DNA of 64,000 bases from Pipra filicauda. Lineage: Eukaryota; Chordata; Aves; Passeriformes; Pipridae. A program made the translations under genes and the position numbers. The DNA lies in NCBI RefSeq assembly GCF_003945595.2, contig NW_024104532.1:4463501-4527500 (forward strand), read 5' to 3'. The notes beneath the pieces were generated by a model. That model saw only the letters and a program-made list of their open reading frames with translations, was not told where the DNA came from and searched no databases. Below are positions 14,601 to 25,486 of this stretch, in pieces (positions within the stretch are counted from its first letter, which is position 1; each line of letters begins with the position of its first letter).

Positions 14601-17600
14601 TGCACTGAAAAATTCAGAAATGTGGAGAATAATTTGTTCAGTTTGCAAGAGAATATTTGGAAAAAAAACACCACTAAGTATTTTTTTTTGTTTTTAAACT
14701 TACAAATAACTAAACTCAAATATCACCTCGATTAGCTTTCAAGCAAAACCACGTGCAATCTCTTTTTCACACTCACTAGTCTCTCTTCCTGTTAAGTGCA
14801 ACAATTCTAATGCCTCACCAGCCACAACTGGTTCCAGCAGAGCTGTTTTCCACTTAAAACTGATAACAAAAACAGGTTATCCCATGATATTGTCAGAAGT
14901 CTGAAGCCCACTTTTTAAATGCACATCTGAAAGAGTATTTAAAGCTAATCTTCCTCCAGGATGTGAGAAATAGCTGATAAACACCATAAATGGCAAAAAA
15001 ATCAAGGGTGGCTGTCAAAAGTAATTTGAATAATTGCTTTTGTCAAGAGTGTTTTACAGTTACACTGTGAACAAACATCCAAAATCAAAACACACTCTGC
15101 TGCATTCCTCCAAGCCAGAACTAGGAATTCGGGAATAAAGGTAGATAGTCCAAACTAATAGGATCAGTGCCCAGTTAACAAGATTACAGCTCAAAATGCT
15201 TTGTCACTGAAAAAGAGAGGAAAAAAGCAAAGGACAGCCGATGAGTGAGAACAATGAGAGTAAGCCCAGCAGAATGCTGGGGCTGTGCATTGTGTCCTAA
15301 AGGCAGATCAGATTGTTACAACGTTAAGCTTGGCTCAAGAGTCTTTTGTGAAAAATTAAGGTAATAATTAACCAAAATTTGTACATCAAGAACAATCCAC
15401 AGCTTTAAAAATCTGTGGAGTATTTATGGAAGGTTTTGTGCAACTTCAGAGACGAGTTCAGAAACTTTGCTACTCTTCCAGGACACAACAATAAGCAACA
15501 AACTCAAAAGATTAGCAAATCTAAGAGGGTTTGGAATATTCAGAGAACATTCCAATCTCATTTATAGTTATTTTCTGTGCAATCAACATGTTCTGTTACA
15601 GTGGAATTAAGTACGAAGGCCCCCTGTTCATCCCCCACGGGTGAAGGTTCACCCCTGACCCCACAGAAGCAATATAAAACTTTTAACTCCAAAACTCAGA
15701 TGTTTTTTCATTAACTGTTTTCAAATCTGCCAGAAAGTCTATCAAATCAACCTTAAAGGCTATAAAAAAACGGCTTGGTTCTAGATAACTTGTGATCTTA
15801 TAATTTCTAAGAACTTCTAATGACATCTAAAGGGCAGAACTCAGTTTTAAGAACAGGAGCCCAAAATGAATGAGCAATGCACAACTCACCTATTATTTCA
15901 GCTTTGTGAGTCACAAAACCACAGCAGAGACCACTCGAGTGGTGCAAAGTCACATAATGCAACTTCCAGGAAGCTGATCTTGGCCACTTCATCACCCAAG
16001 CACGGGAAAAATACAGAAGTCCCTCATTCCTAACTGAGGAATAGAAAACTCTGCCTCTGTGTCCAAGATGTGCAGTGCTGAGGTAAAAGTACTGCTGAGT
16101 TCATTTATAAAGTAAATGGTAATGGGAAAAGCTTAGAACGATTTGTTAATTTTCTATCAAATTATCTCTTTGTGCTGCTTTTGTTTAAAGGTGTCACATT
16201 ACAGAAATTTTAACAAATGTATTGGTTTTCCTTCAGCTTGATTCATCCTTCTGAATACAGTGAGGCAGGAACAGCTTATTCCAAGGTGACAGCATATTAT
16301 TATAAAACAATGGTGGCACATGGATTATCAATGACATATGCAAAGTGACCTAAGTACCAAGTAATACACTGACTTGGATACAGAGCACCACGGATTCTAT
16401 TTCTACTAAACACAGAACATTTTAACACTTGACACGAGAACTGTGCTGAGTCCCTTGCTCAGCTTCCTCTTACAGAAAGTAAACCTAGGAATACTGGTTT
16501 AGATTTCCTCAAACATCACCAGCTGTCATACAGCAAGAAGACAACTAGGAACAGCAGCCCAAAGAAGCTGTCAAGCAGCATCTGGCACATACAAACAGAT
16601 TTAAAATTAATGCTGCTTCTGAAAACAAAAAGGGCATTTTCAAAAATTTCCTAAAAAAAACTTTTTTAGAAAAATATTATGAAGATTAACACCGTGAGAA
16701 CCTGAAAGGCACTGACTGCCATTATCCAATACATCACACACCTTCAGCACAATGAGTCTATGAATCAATTTGAGTGCTGCCTCAGTGGTTCATTCTTATT
16801 AATTTTTTGTAACCTTGTATTACTTCTGGGAGTTACAAGAACATCAAATATAAATGAAAGAAAACTAGCTTCAACTATAGCAGTCATCTTAAGAAGCAAG
16901 TTTTTCAGCATGTAAGATTACCTTCAGTATTTCAAAGGGCATTTCAACCAAATACAAGGAAATAAATAGCATTTCACTTCTGTTACATGGAAAAGTCAAA
17001 AAATTTGCAAATTAGGCCTCATTATAACGCCAAAAAGTCATTTACTTTTAAAAAGAGTAGTTTAAGGATGCCTGTTTTTCCAGTTTTGCAATGAAACACC
17101 TGATATCTGCTTGCTCTGGCTGTTTTCCCAGTTATCCCTGTTTTAGCATGTAACTATACTGTGAGAGCTTTCCAAAACACGATTCCTATTCTTCCAGTTG
17201 TGAAATAAAAGCACCCACGTTTGAGAAAAGAAGGGAATTGTAGTCTAAAAGAAAGACTGCATCTGTTTTCACATCACCAACTCTGCTGAAGCTGCAAGTA
17301 TTCTGTTTAATTCAGGTATGTTTATTGTATCCCTGCGAAAGGCTGTAGTAAATGAGGACAGATGGCCAGGACAACAGAGTCTCCTCTGGCTCAGGATCAG
17401 AGCCAGTTGTGTTTTAGGGGAAGGAGGAGGGAGCTATTAACTTCAGAAATGCAGATTTGTTCTATGCTTTGTTGAAAATAATACAGAATCTTGACTATGT
17501 CATCTTTATAACTTTAAAATAGCCACAAATGCCAGGATTGATCCAGGTGCACGTCCGAAGTCAGGAAGGGTTAAATTAAATGGAATCCATAGTTTGACAC

Positions 17601-18188
17601 AAAACATGAACTGAAATAGTTTCTGCAGCTCAACGAACAAAAGTCCTTTATGCCATTGTGCAAAAGGAAGAAATACTAACTTTGAAAACAATTATTAACA
17701 AAGATTCAAAAAAAGAACAACTTGTACAAAGTCTTTCTGGAGAAAACTGAAGTTTCATGTAACTATTCTGATGTCCAGATCCAGGCGTTGGGCACTAACC
17801 CAGGGTAACACCTCAATAATCTCACGAGGAATAACTCCTCCTGGAGTCCTGCGCCAGAGTTTTTCTCCCAGATCAGGGAATTATTAAACCCTACTGAAAG
17901 TTTCTGATGGAATAGGAAATGAGGAGCCGTATAATGACCAATTGGGACGGATTAATCCTGGCACTTTAACCGTGCGGGAAACCCTGGTGACGCATCTGTT
18001 GCGGGCACCAGAAAGGAGCTGCCATTTCATTCCTGCTCCAGGTTCTCCGCAGTCTCAAGGCTCGCGGCTCATAACTATGAAAGGAAAAGACACAAGCCCG
18101 AGCACGTCCCTTGTCCCAACAGGAGAAGGGGGAGGGTTAATCACGTCCATCCGCCATTTTCTGAGCAGAGCAGGAAGACATGTTGGAA

Positions 18189-18234
<46 letters not shown>

Positions 18235-19602
18235 ACAAAAGAAAGCAGCCATTTCCAGGGCCGGCTCCCAACTCCCGGCCTCAGCTGGAACACGGAGTCT
18301 CGGAGAAACAGCCTCCTCACACTTTGTTCTAATCACTATAAGAATTTCTCACAGCTCAGGGACTGCTGGATATCTCACTTTCAAAGCACAGTACGTACGA
18401 TAAAGACAGCGGCCTGTGGGGAGGAACCAGCGAGTTGGAGAGCTTGGAATGGAGCATTTTCCTCCCCATCAGCCCAATCCCTCACAGATAAATTTCCTTT
18501 TCATGAAGCTGCCCTACCTCACACTAAGAAGTATGTAACTACTAACTATACACGCTGAAAAGCAAGACAAAAGAAAAAAAAAAAAGTCGTACTAACACAG
18601 AGAAAAGTCACTGGCATATATGGACGATTCCTACCGTATATGTGGGATGCCAACTCCTCCCTGCAGGATCTTGTACAGTTTGCTTTCATACAGCAGCTGG
18701 GGATGCCGAGCCTTCTGAGACTCTAACTTCACAGCAACTTCCTGCAGTGAGAGGGAACAAGGAGTCAGAGCAGTGTCCACCAAGCACTGAGGTTTAAGGG
18801 CCACAGCACTTCAACACTCCCCACACAACGCTCTGAGGTATATATTTATTTATTTTTTTGCGGAGCTCGACGTGCTGCATTTTGTCGCGTCTTCAAATAA
18901 AATCCATATCGCGATGAGTTGTAACATAAATATCCATCCCAGGTCATGCAATTGAGCTGGAGATGTGGAGTCTTCAGAACCATTTAAGTGAGGAAGAACA
19001 TACGTGGGTGTTTCTTCTTTACAGCTTAGAGTCGTGAGGGGGAGGAAGAAAAAAAAAACAACAAAGAAAAAGCTGGAGAAACAGGGGGATCTTCTTTGTT
19101 TCTATTCGTGTTGATGAAACCAGATACAAAGTGTTCCCCAGCTAAAGCAGATGGGGAGTAGATCAATGGCGGGCGAGGGACGACTGTGGCCGTTCATAAG
19201 GCACAAAACTCGTTTAAATATGTTTTCCTACAATGGATTAGTGTGTTTTCCTCTCCCTACGCTCCCGAGGGCGTGTAGACCCTCGGGGGTGGGTGAAGAC
19301 CCAAGGGAGAGGGTGAGGACCCTCGGGGGGGTGGGGGTTGGTCCCCCAACGGCGGGTCCGCACCTCGCCCCCTTCCCCGAGGACATGGGGGGACACAGCC
19401 GGGGGCAGGGGGAGCTCGGACAGGCCGGGGCTGGTCCCCGGCTCGCCCCGAGCGGCTGAGGAATGCGAGCGGCCCTTACCTCCCCGTTGGTGATGTTGAT
19501 CGCCAGGTAGATGTCCCCGAAGGAGCCTGACCCGATCTTCCGCACCAGCTTGTATTTGCCTCCGACAATGAACTCGGCCTTGGAGCCGCTGCTGCTCGCC
19601 AT
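2583..19602 (-). CDS. CSNK1A1: Casein kinase I alpha, 5' part (exons 1-5 of gene)
   Basis: Ser/Thr kinase of the CK1 family. It is known to prime beta-catenin in the destruction complex and to act on p53 regulators and clock proteins, in cytosol and nucleus. Five exons join in frame: 19602-19480, 18741-18635, 7021-6895, 5166-5068 and the alternative L exon 2666-2583. The first four give residues 1-152, which match the vertebrate protein closely: glycine-rich loop IGSGSFG at residues 23-29, VAVK with catalytic Lys46, HRDIKPDN with catalytic Asp136. All five introns start GT, and the four that are complete end AG. The DFG motif, activation segment and C-lobe are missing because the gene runs off the left edge, not because it is broken. 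The start ATG has G at -3 and +4. Identification is essentially certain. The downstream exons and C-terminal variants cannot be assessed. Confidence 0.97.
2667..5067 (-). other. CSNK1A1: CSNK1A1 intron 4
   Basis: 2.4 kb AT-rich intron between exon 4 and the L exon. The roughly 130 bases just upstream of the L exon are less AT-rich than the rest and open in the L frame, and they may be conserved. No other gene seen. Confidence 0.85.
5068..5166 (-). CDS. CSNK1A1: CSNK1A1 exon 4 (residues 120-152, catalytic loop)
   Basis: Acceptor TTTACAG|, donor AAG|GTTAGT. It encodes [13 protein letters not shown], then the catalytic loop HRDIKPDN (134-141, Asp136), and ends GIGRHCNK. It is exactly 33 codons. 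This is the junction at which the L insert is added in the long isoform. Confidence 0.97.
5167..6894 (-). other. CSNK1A1: CSNK1A1 intron 3
   Basis: 1.7 kb intron with consensus ends (GTATGT...TTTACAG). I recognise no gene or repeat in it. Confidence 0.85.
6895..7021 (-). CDS. CSNK1A1: CSNK1A1 exon 3 (residues 77-119)
   Basis: Acceptor TTGCAG|, donor CAG|GTATGT. It encodes [19 protein letters not shown] through LMLADQ: the hinge, with gatekeeper-region Met90, and the start of the C-lobe. Length is 127 bases, ending in phase 0. Confidence 0.97.
11686..11765. repeat. AT-rich low-complexity patch
   Basis: About 80 bases made of ATATA/TATAA-type words with partial self-complementarity (for example TAATATATGTAATATATTA). 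Probably simple sequence. Confidence 0.6.
14155..14262. repeat. G/T-rich low-complexity patch in CSNK1A1 intron 2
   Basis: The plus strand is a chain of GGGT, TTTTT, GGTGG and GGGTTT words with almost no C. In the CSNK1A1 transcript it is C/A-rich (CCACC, AAAAA, CCCAA words). No family recognised. Confidence 0.5.
18190..18230. repeat. 41-base A homopolymer
   Basis: Uninterrupted A41 on the plus strand (U41 in the CSNK1A1 transcript), about 400 bases downstream of the exon 2 donor. The sequence to its left is not a recognisable retroposed gene, so it is listed only as a homopolymer. The true length may vary. Confidence 0.85.
18635..18741 (-). CDS. CSNK1A1: CSNK1A1 exon 2 (residues 42-77, split codon)
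   Basis: Acceptor CTGCAG| precedes GAAGTTGCTGTG; donor CG|GTAGGA. It encodes EVAVK with the ATP-anchoring Lys46, through GIPHIR. Of 107 bases, the last two (CG) join the first G of exon 3 to make Arg77. Confidence 0.97.
18742..19479 (-). other. CSNK1A1: CSNK1A1 intron 1
   Basis: 738-base intron. The part nearest exon 1 (19250-19479) belongs to the CpG island, with a near-duplicate of GACCCTCGGGGG at about 19278 and 19318. The rest is AT-rich. No gene seen. Confidence 0.85.
19480..19602 (-). CDS. CSNK1A1: CSNK1A1 coding exon 1 (residues 1-41)
   Basis: Begins [11 protein letters not shown] and ends NITNGE, carrying the glycine-rich ATP loop IGSGSFG (residues 23-29). The donor is GAG|GTAAGG with GT at 19479-19478. 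The exon has 41 whole codons (phase 0). Reading continues open into the intron, but that read-through loses kinase similarity at once. Confidence 0.97.
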
Positions 19603-20200
19603 AGCGAGAGGCGGCTCTCAGGCCCTCCCGGCCGGCTCGGCGGGACAATGAGGCCTCTACAGCTGCCCCCTTTACAGGGGAAAGGGGCCAGGGAGGGGAG
19701 GGAGGGGAGAGCGGCGCAGCCAAGGACGGTCCTTGCGCTCAGCTCCAGCCGGGCCCCTCGGGCGGGCGCCCCCCCTGCGCGGCTCTGCCCCGCTCCCCGG
19801 CTCTCGGCGCCCTCCAGAAAGACGAAAAGCGGCCCGCGAGGTGCTTTGTAAAGGCGGGGGGAGTAGCGGGGGAGAAGGGGGCACTCTCGGGGTCGCGGCG
19901 GCCGCCGGCCCCTCACTCGGCCGCCGCCGCCATCTTGTGCCTGAGCCGCCGCCGCCGACACAAAATGCCCCCGGCGCGCGGCCGCCGCTTCTTCACCGCG
20001 CGAGGCGCGCTGGGAGCGGGGAGAGGCGGGGCCTCTCAAACCACGCCCCCCTCCTGCGCTGCGCCAATCACAGCCCTCGCTCCGTGACCCCCCTCACCAA
20101 CCGGGCGCGGCGATTGGGCACTCGGCGGGTGCGCGCGTGCGCACAGCCCCACACCCAGAGTCCGGGCGGAAGAGGGAGGAGAGGAGCAGACGTGCCCTCA
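19603..20200 (-). promoter_or_regulatory. CSNK1A1: CSNK1A1 CpG-island promoter and 5' UTR
   Basis: A CpG-dense block with no TATA box. In the transcript direction there is an ideal YY1-type motif CAAGATGGCGGC (around 19926-19937). Upstream lie a GC box GGCGGGGC (20025-20032), CCAAT on the plus strand (20064-20068), CCAAT on the minus strand (20113-20117) and an NRF1-type palindrome CGCGCGTGCGCA (20132-20143). YY1 motifs in this orientation usually sit just downstream of the start site. I infer transcription starts near 19.94-20.0 kb, giving a 5' UTR of roughly 340-400 bases. The exact start is not visible. Confidence 0.85.
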
Positions 20201-20436
20201 CTCGGCCTTAAAGGGGCAGGCGGTGGGATGGGGCAGGGGGCCGGGGTGGTGAGGTGCCTGAGGAGTCAGCGCTGCTCGCCCAGGCACAGGTCCCTCAGCG
20301 CTTGGGGATCCTGGGCAGGGAGTGCGGGTGGCCCTGGGTCAGCCACCACCGTGACATACTGTCCACCTCTCCTATGGGGCTGTTCTTCTCGAGCCCTGAA
20401 CCCCAACCTCCGTGTGCGTTAATGGGCTGGCTTGTG

Positions 20437-20503
20437 TTTAAATAAATGTGTCTAAATAAATAAATGTATATAAATAAATAATTGTGTGTAAATAAATACA
20501 GAA
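20437..20503. repeat. AAATAAAT-rich simple repeat (cluster of AATAAA hexamers)
   Basis: Imperfect (TAAA)n sequence with six or so AATAAA hexamers on the plus strand, just beyond the CpG island on the side away from CSNK1A1. It could act as a stack of poly(A) signals for any upstream-antisense RNA from the promoter. That role is inference. Confidence 0.7.
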
Positions 20504-20509
20504 TAGTTT

Positions 20510-20623
20510 CTTTCCATGGAGGTGTTTAGGGAAACGCTGGACATGGTGCCATGGTCTGGTCGACAAAGTGGTGATCGGTGGTGATCTCAGAGGTCTTTTC
20601 CAACCTCAGTGATTCTGAGATTC
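20510..20623 (+). mobile_element. CR1 LINE 3'-end fragment (plus orientation)
   Basis: Ends with the CR1-type tail: AGGTCTTTTCCAACCTCAG followed by TGATTCTGAGATTCT. Preceded by the degraded 'GGTGATCGGTGGTGATCTC' segment. Non-coding 3' UTR remnant only. Confidence 0.75.
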
Positions 20624-20816
20624 TTTCCATGAGGGTGGCAGAGCACTGGAACAGCTGCTCAGGGAGGTCATGGACTCTCCCTCTCCAGAGACATTCAACA
20701 CCCACTTGGACACGTTCCTGTGCCACCTGCTCCAGGTGACCCTGGCTGGGCAGGCGGGTTGGACGGGGTGACCTCCAGAAGCCCCTTTCAACCCCAACCG
20801 TTCTGTGACTCTGTGA
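20624..20816 (+). mobile_element. Second CR1 LINE 3'-end fragment, head-to-tail with the first
   Basis: Carries 'GGGTGGCAGAGCACTGGAAC', 'GCTCAGGGAGGTCATGGA' and the tail CCTTTCAACCCCAACC + TTCTGTGACTCTGTGA. It is longer than its left neighbour and in the same orientation, so two independent insertions or a duplication are possible. Confidence 0.8.
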
Positions 20817-22514
20817 AATCCACAACCTGACTCCTCAGCCCGTATCCTCAGCCCGGCGGGTCGTGGGGCTGAGCCATCCATGTTCCTGTGCACACACAAC
20901 ATCTGCTTCATTACCCTTCCCTGCTCCGCCTGCCATGGCTGATTCAGCCCTCAGCCCTCCAGCCTGCGCCTGCTTGGGTGCTGCAGGACCTGGGGTTTAT
21001 CAGTCCAGGTGAGGATCCAGGAGGAGCTTGAGGAGGCCGTGACACTCAGACAAGGATGACACTGTGATCAGAACCACCTGTCACAGCCACATCTCCTGGC
21101 CCCGCAGCCCCCACCCTCACGTGGCCATGACACCCATCTCCTCTCCTTCCCCAGGTCCCTCTGACCCAGCAGCTCGTGCTCCAGGAGGTGTTCCATGCTG
21201 ACTGTCAAAAGCGAGATCTCCTCCGTTGCCCCCTCGCTCCGCGCTGTGAGTTTTCCCTTTTGCAGGAACACCAAACTGTGATTTCCCGGTGACTCATCGT
21301 CACTCCCTGTCACAGCAGCGACTTCTGCTGTGCAAGTCTACGTTTGGGAAATGATTCAGTCCTGCAGGAGAGAGAAAGCTCCTCCAGCAATGTGGCTCGT
21401 GGATGTAGAAGGAAAGCCTACTCAGGGTGTCTGCTTTTAATGGAGGCAGTCAAAAACTGCTTTCCAGCTTGTCTGGTGCACCTGAAGCCATGAAAATAGT
21501 AGAAATATTGATTTTTAAGGCCTGTCTGTGCACAGATTTTTTTTAATAGTTCACTGCTTTGGAGAGAAGTGAGATTGAGAGGTCCAAGTTAGGATATATC
21601 AGTAGGAAGCTGTTCATATAAAGGTGGAGGAGTCCTCTCATAGAACAGCATCCACACGGCGGTAGAGGCTTTTCATGTGCTCACCATGCTGCTTTCTAGC
21701 TCAGCAAAGGCACTGTGGTAAAAGCCCTTCTTGTCGGCACAAGTGCAAAAAAGTCCTGGCTTGTGTCCCTTTGGCTGTGAGGCAGTGAGGGAAATCTGTG
21801 ATCTGCTTGTGTTTCTTCCTGTGGTGGACTCAGTCAGCTCCAGATGATTCCGTGCTGAGAGACTGGGAGGACTGGAGAGGAAAGATTGGCAGCCAGCAAT
21901 GCCCTGCACAGCAAATATCATCTCCAAGTTCCTCTGGTGTTTCAGGGAGCTTAGATCCAAGGTTTTACTACGGCTCTCTCCATATCTTTAATAAAAAATG
22001 ACTCCAAATCAGCCCGGGCTGTGCCAGATGCACCAGAATGAAAACAATGCTCTGAGAACAAGCTGGGCTCCAACTCATTCCCACCTCGGTTCTGTCAAGG
22101 AGCATTTGTGCAGGCAAGAATATCCGCACTCCTGTCACTCACAGGGACTGTGGATCTTGTGCGGAGGATCTCGGATGCATCACACACTAGTTAAGGGGGC
22201 TGGAGTTTCAAGGGCAAATGAGGTATCTTTAAACATCACACCCGTTTCTAAAAGCAGAGCCCTGTGTCCTCAGTTGCCCTCTGTGATTTGCAGACAGCTT
22301 AGTACTGATGTGCTTCTATCGGCCTTTGGGGTTTGGTTGTTTTTAATGGCTGCTCTGGATGAGATTTGAGCAGTTTGGAGGCGTTGGACTTGAGTCACGT
22401 ATCCTTGGAGGAGCTGGAAAAACAGGTCTGGAGCTCCTGGCCAATAAATAGCCCCACGCCTGAGTATGCAGGAGAACGGGATCTCCTGGGCTAGGCAATG
22501 CTGCCACCTCCTGC
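20817..22514. other. Intergenic DNA, no gene recognised
   Basis: Mixed-composition sequence with no open frame resembling a known protein and no clear repeat. A plus-strand AATAAA lies at about 21990. Confidence 0.6.
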
Positions 22515-22740
22515 CTGCCGGGGGACAGTTCTGTGTCCGGGGGACATCTCTGCGTCCAGGGGACATTTCTGTGTCCGGAAGACGGCTCTGTATCCAGGAG
22601 ATATCACTGTGTCCAGGGAACAGCTCTGTGTCTCAGGGACATCTATGTGTCCAGGGAACAGCTCTTCTGTCCAGGGAACAGGTCTTCTGTCCAGGGGACA
22701 TCTCTGTGTCCAGGGGACATCTCTGTGTCCAGGGGACACT
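22515..22740. repeat. 19-bp minisatellite (about 12 units)
   Basis: Tandem array of a roughly 19-base unit typified by CTGTGTCCAGGGGACATCT, with variants (GGAACAGCT, GGAGATATCA) and one-base length changes. The last units are nearly identical and the left ones are more diverged. Because 19 is not a multiple of 3 and the unit lacks stops, several frames stay open, producing artefactual reading frames. Confidence 0.9.
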
Positions 22741-24445
22741 GCCGGAGGCATGGGCCAGACAACATCCCACAGGGATGCAGAGCCATGCAGTGCAAACACA
22801 TCTCATCTTCCCCCAAACATTTTCAGGCCAGTTGGATGTTGTGCAAAATGATGACCAGCATCATCATTCAGTGGTTTTTGTGTTGATTATTTTTAACATG
22901 CATTCAACTGATGTGTCCCTCAGGCAGGTGGGAATGGGGGAAAATCAGTGTAGGCAATGTGGGAAGGGCTGCAGGACAGGCTGGAGGACAGCACAGAGGC
23001 AGCAGAAGTCAGCCAACATAAACCAGGTAAAACCAGGACACAGAAGAGAAGAAAAACCTACCAGCACAGCTGCAGCTCCACCACCCCGTCCAGGAGCAGT
23101 GAGGATAGCTGTGAACACCCTCCTGCACTGGAACCAGTGCATGGGGAACATTTACACCCCATCTCCAGCTCTGGAGCTCTGTAAGGGAGGAGCTGGAAGC
23201 CCCGTGTGCCTGTGTCACCCCGAGTGCCACATCGAGGTGACCTCAACCTGCTTCCCGTTTCCTCACTCCCGTGGTTGCAGACCACGTCTGTTTGTGGGCT
23301 GGGGACAACCACGTCGGATCCCACGTTCTGACTGTACATCCCTGCCCCTCTGGGCTCTGTTCATGTCTCCACAGCAGCGTGGAGAACTTTGTTCCGTTCA
23401 GAGGACAGGGAAGGTGCATTTGTATTTCTGGGTGGGCAGAATTCAACCCATCAAACCAACAGCACTATTCGGAGCATGAGGGTGGAGGAGATTCATAGCC
23501 TGGTGGATCCAAAATGTCCAGAAGCTGATCAGATCTAGAGGTGGGTCTCTCCTGGTGTGTTGTCCCCTCCTGTGTCAGGACAAAGTCCACTTGTGCAGAA
23601 GCTTTTGCTGTTTTTCACTTTGGCCAACTGATCTGTTCTGTCTTCATGTCACAGTGCAGGAAAATTCCCCTCTGAGCCCTTTGTGAGAAACCACATCCTA
23701 TGACACCATGTTTGGGGTTCTCCTTGCTGAGCAATGAAGGTACTGATGGTTCGAAAGCAGTCCTGGCCTTGGGAAAATCCTACCATGGCCTCTTCCTTGG
23801 GGTTCACGACCTGAGTCTTGAGGAAAGCACAAAAGTTGGTGAGGACAAACATGAACAATATGAGATCTACACAAACATAAAACTCACAGAGACACCGATT
23901 GGATTTGAAATTATATCAATGAAAATCACTGAAAAATGTAAGTGGTGGTGGGGGGATTTTAGGCTGTGGTTGCTCAGCAGCTGACCTGACCTAAGGCCTC
24001 ACTGCTGCTCATACAGGATAATCTCACTTCTGCATCCTTTTTCCCTCCTACTCACCCCACTCAATTCCCAGCTCTGGCAGCTCATCAGACCCTGCATGGT
24101 CGGCTCAGCTCTCCAAACCTACAGAAAATTGCTCAAGTGGTTTCTCTTGGTGTTTTCTCTGGGTTAATATTCTGTTAGACTGGTGATCCTAGTGGCTCAA
24201 AGAACTCCAGAGGACAGTGCAAGGGTTGTCCCAGGTTGGCAAAACACCAGACAGGAGGGGTCAGATGGGAAAAATGAAGGAACATCCTCCGCTGCCTGGA
24301 AAGGCGCTCTGCAGGCTACCAGGAGAGAGCATGAGAATCCATGAATTCCCTGCTAACAGGGAGAACACCAACCTCAGTACCACCACCGAAGGGGATGGGG
24401 TGAACTGCACAGCTAAAACACCCACAGGCTATTCTTTAGCTCTTG
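22741..24445. other. Intergenic DNA, no gene recognised
   Basis: No recognisable gene, RNA or repeat. A 337-codon plus-strand frame (22466-23479) crosses into here from the minisatellite but has no recognisable domain. Confidence 0.6.
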
Positions 24446-24535
24446 TAGAATCACAGAATCATAGAATATGTTGAGTTGGAAGGGACCCATCAGGTTCATC
24501 GAGTCCAGCTCCTGTTCACTTCTTTCAGGGACACC
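24446..24535 (-). mobile_element. CR1 LINE 3'-end fragment (minus orientation)
   Basis: Starts with the reverse complement of the CR1 tail (TAGAATCACAGAATCATAGA), then TTGGAAGGGACCCATCAGG and ATCGAGTCCAGCTCC. A short, truncated copy. Confidence 0.85.
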
Positions 24536-25383
24536 GAGACAAAGAAAACATCTTTATATCTGCATCACTTGATAGAGTGAAAGGAATAAATCCTCTCTCT
24601 TCTCTTTCCAAAAGGCAGGCCAGAAGTCCTGTTGCATGACCAAGCCTCCAGTGTGAGCAGCTACCTTGATGCCAGTGTTGATCATCCTTTATTTGTGCCT
24701 GCTTTGCAACTGAGCATCCCCAAAACTCTCCATTTGATCCCAGCAAAGGAGAGAAGTGTTTTCAGCCTAAGAAATCAGCTGTTAGATGCAGCACTGATAG
24801 AGCAGCATCCTTTGCATGTCACTGTGTCAGCAAATATGTACTGCTGTGAAGTTGGAGAGGGAGGGAACTGCTCATCCTCCTGGGCAGCAGGAATGTCCTG
24901 GGATCCTGTCTAAAAGCTCCTGGGGAGGGAGGAGTGGTGAAATGACAAGCTGAGTAAAGTCATGATTGAAAAAGTCAAAAGGCAGGGAGTGCCTGCTCAC
25001 ACTCAGGTCAGGTTATAATCACAGAGCCTCTGTGGAGTGGAGATCCCATCTCCCAGGGCCTCCCTCCTGCTGCTGTGGGGAGGGCCTGGGAGCACCAGGG
25101 GTGCACATGCTGAGTGACTTTGAAAAACAAACAAAGGGCAAAGTGACACGTCACAGCTGAGCTGAGCTGACAAATCCCATCCCCTGCCTGCTCCTGGCTC
25201 CAGCTCTGGCCCTGAGCCAAGCCCATGTACCTCCTGACCAGGCAATTCCCTTGTTTTGCCAAGCCAATTTTCTGATGGTTTAGGGAATCAGACTGTCTCA
25301 TGGCAAAGTCCAACAAAGCTGGAGTTGATGCAAAGGAAAAACAAAAATGGGATCAGAAGAAGCCCAAGACCTTGCTATCAAGC

Positions 25384-25486
25384 AACCCGGTCTAGTGGGA
25401 GGTGTCCCTGCCCATGGCAGAGGGAACTGGGACTAGATGATCTTTAAGGTCCCTTCCAACCCTTAATATTCTATGATTCTGCGATC
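25384..25486 (+). mobile_element. CR1 LINE 3'-end fragment (plus orientation)
   Basis: Contains GGACTAGATGATCTTTAAGG, TCCCTTCCAACCC and the tail ATTCTATGATTCTGCGAT, a typical bird CR1 3' end. About 100 bases long, 5'-truncated. Confidence 0.88.

Larger units (their letters stand above)
7022..18634 (-). other. CSNK1A1: CSNK1A1 intron 2 (11.6 kb)
   Basis: Long AT-rich intron between exons 2 and 3. It contains the AT-rich patch at 11686-11765, a G/T-rich (plus strand) patch at 14155-14262 and a 41-base A run at 18190-18230. No convincing CR1 copy, coding exon or RNA gene was seen. Short open frames here are chance. Confidence 0.8.

Noticed and set aside
18120..18230. A41 run as the tail of a processed pseudogene on the plus strand
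   Set aside because: The sequence before it resembles no known mRNA 3' end, no AATAAA precedes it and no target-site duplication could be seen.
19228..19602. 124-codon minus-strand frame starting at the CSNK1A1 ATG
   Set aside because: It is exon 1 read through its donor at 19479 into intron 1. Kinase similarity stops exactly at the splice site.
19476..20422. Other long frames inside the CSNK1A1 CpG island on both strands (up to 229 codons)
   Set aside because: Arg/Gly/Pro/Ala-rich chance translations of CpG-island DNA with no domain.
22466..23479. 337-codon plus-strand open frame in the intergenic region
   Set aside because: Its first third is the 19-bp minisatellite read in frame. The remainder has no recognisable domain and no convincing splice or promoter context.
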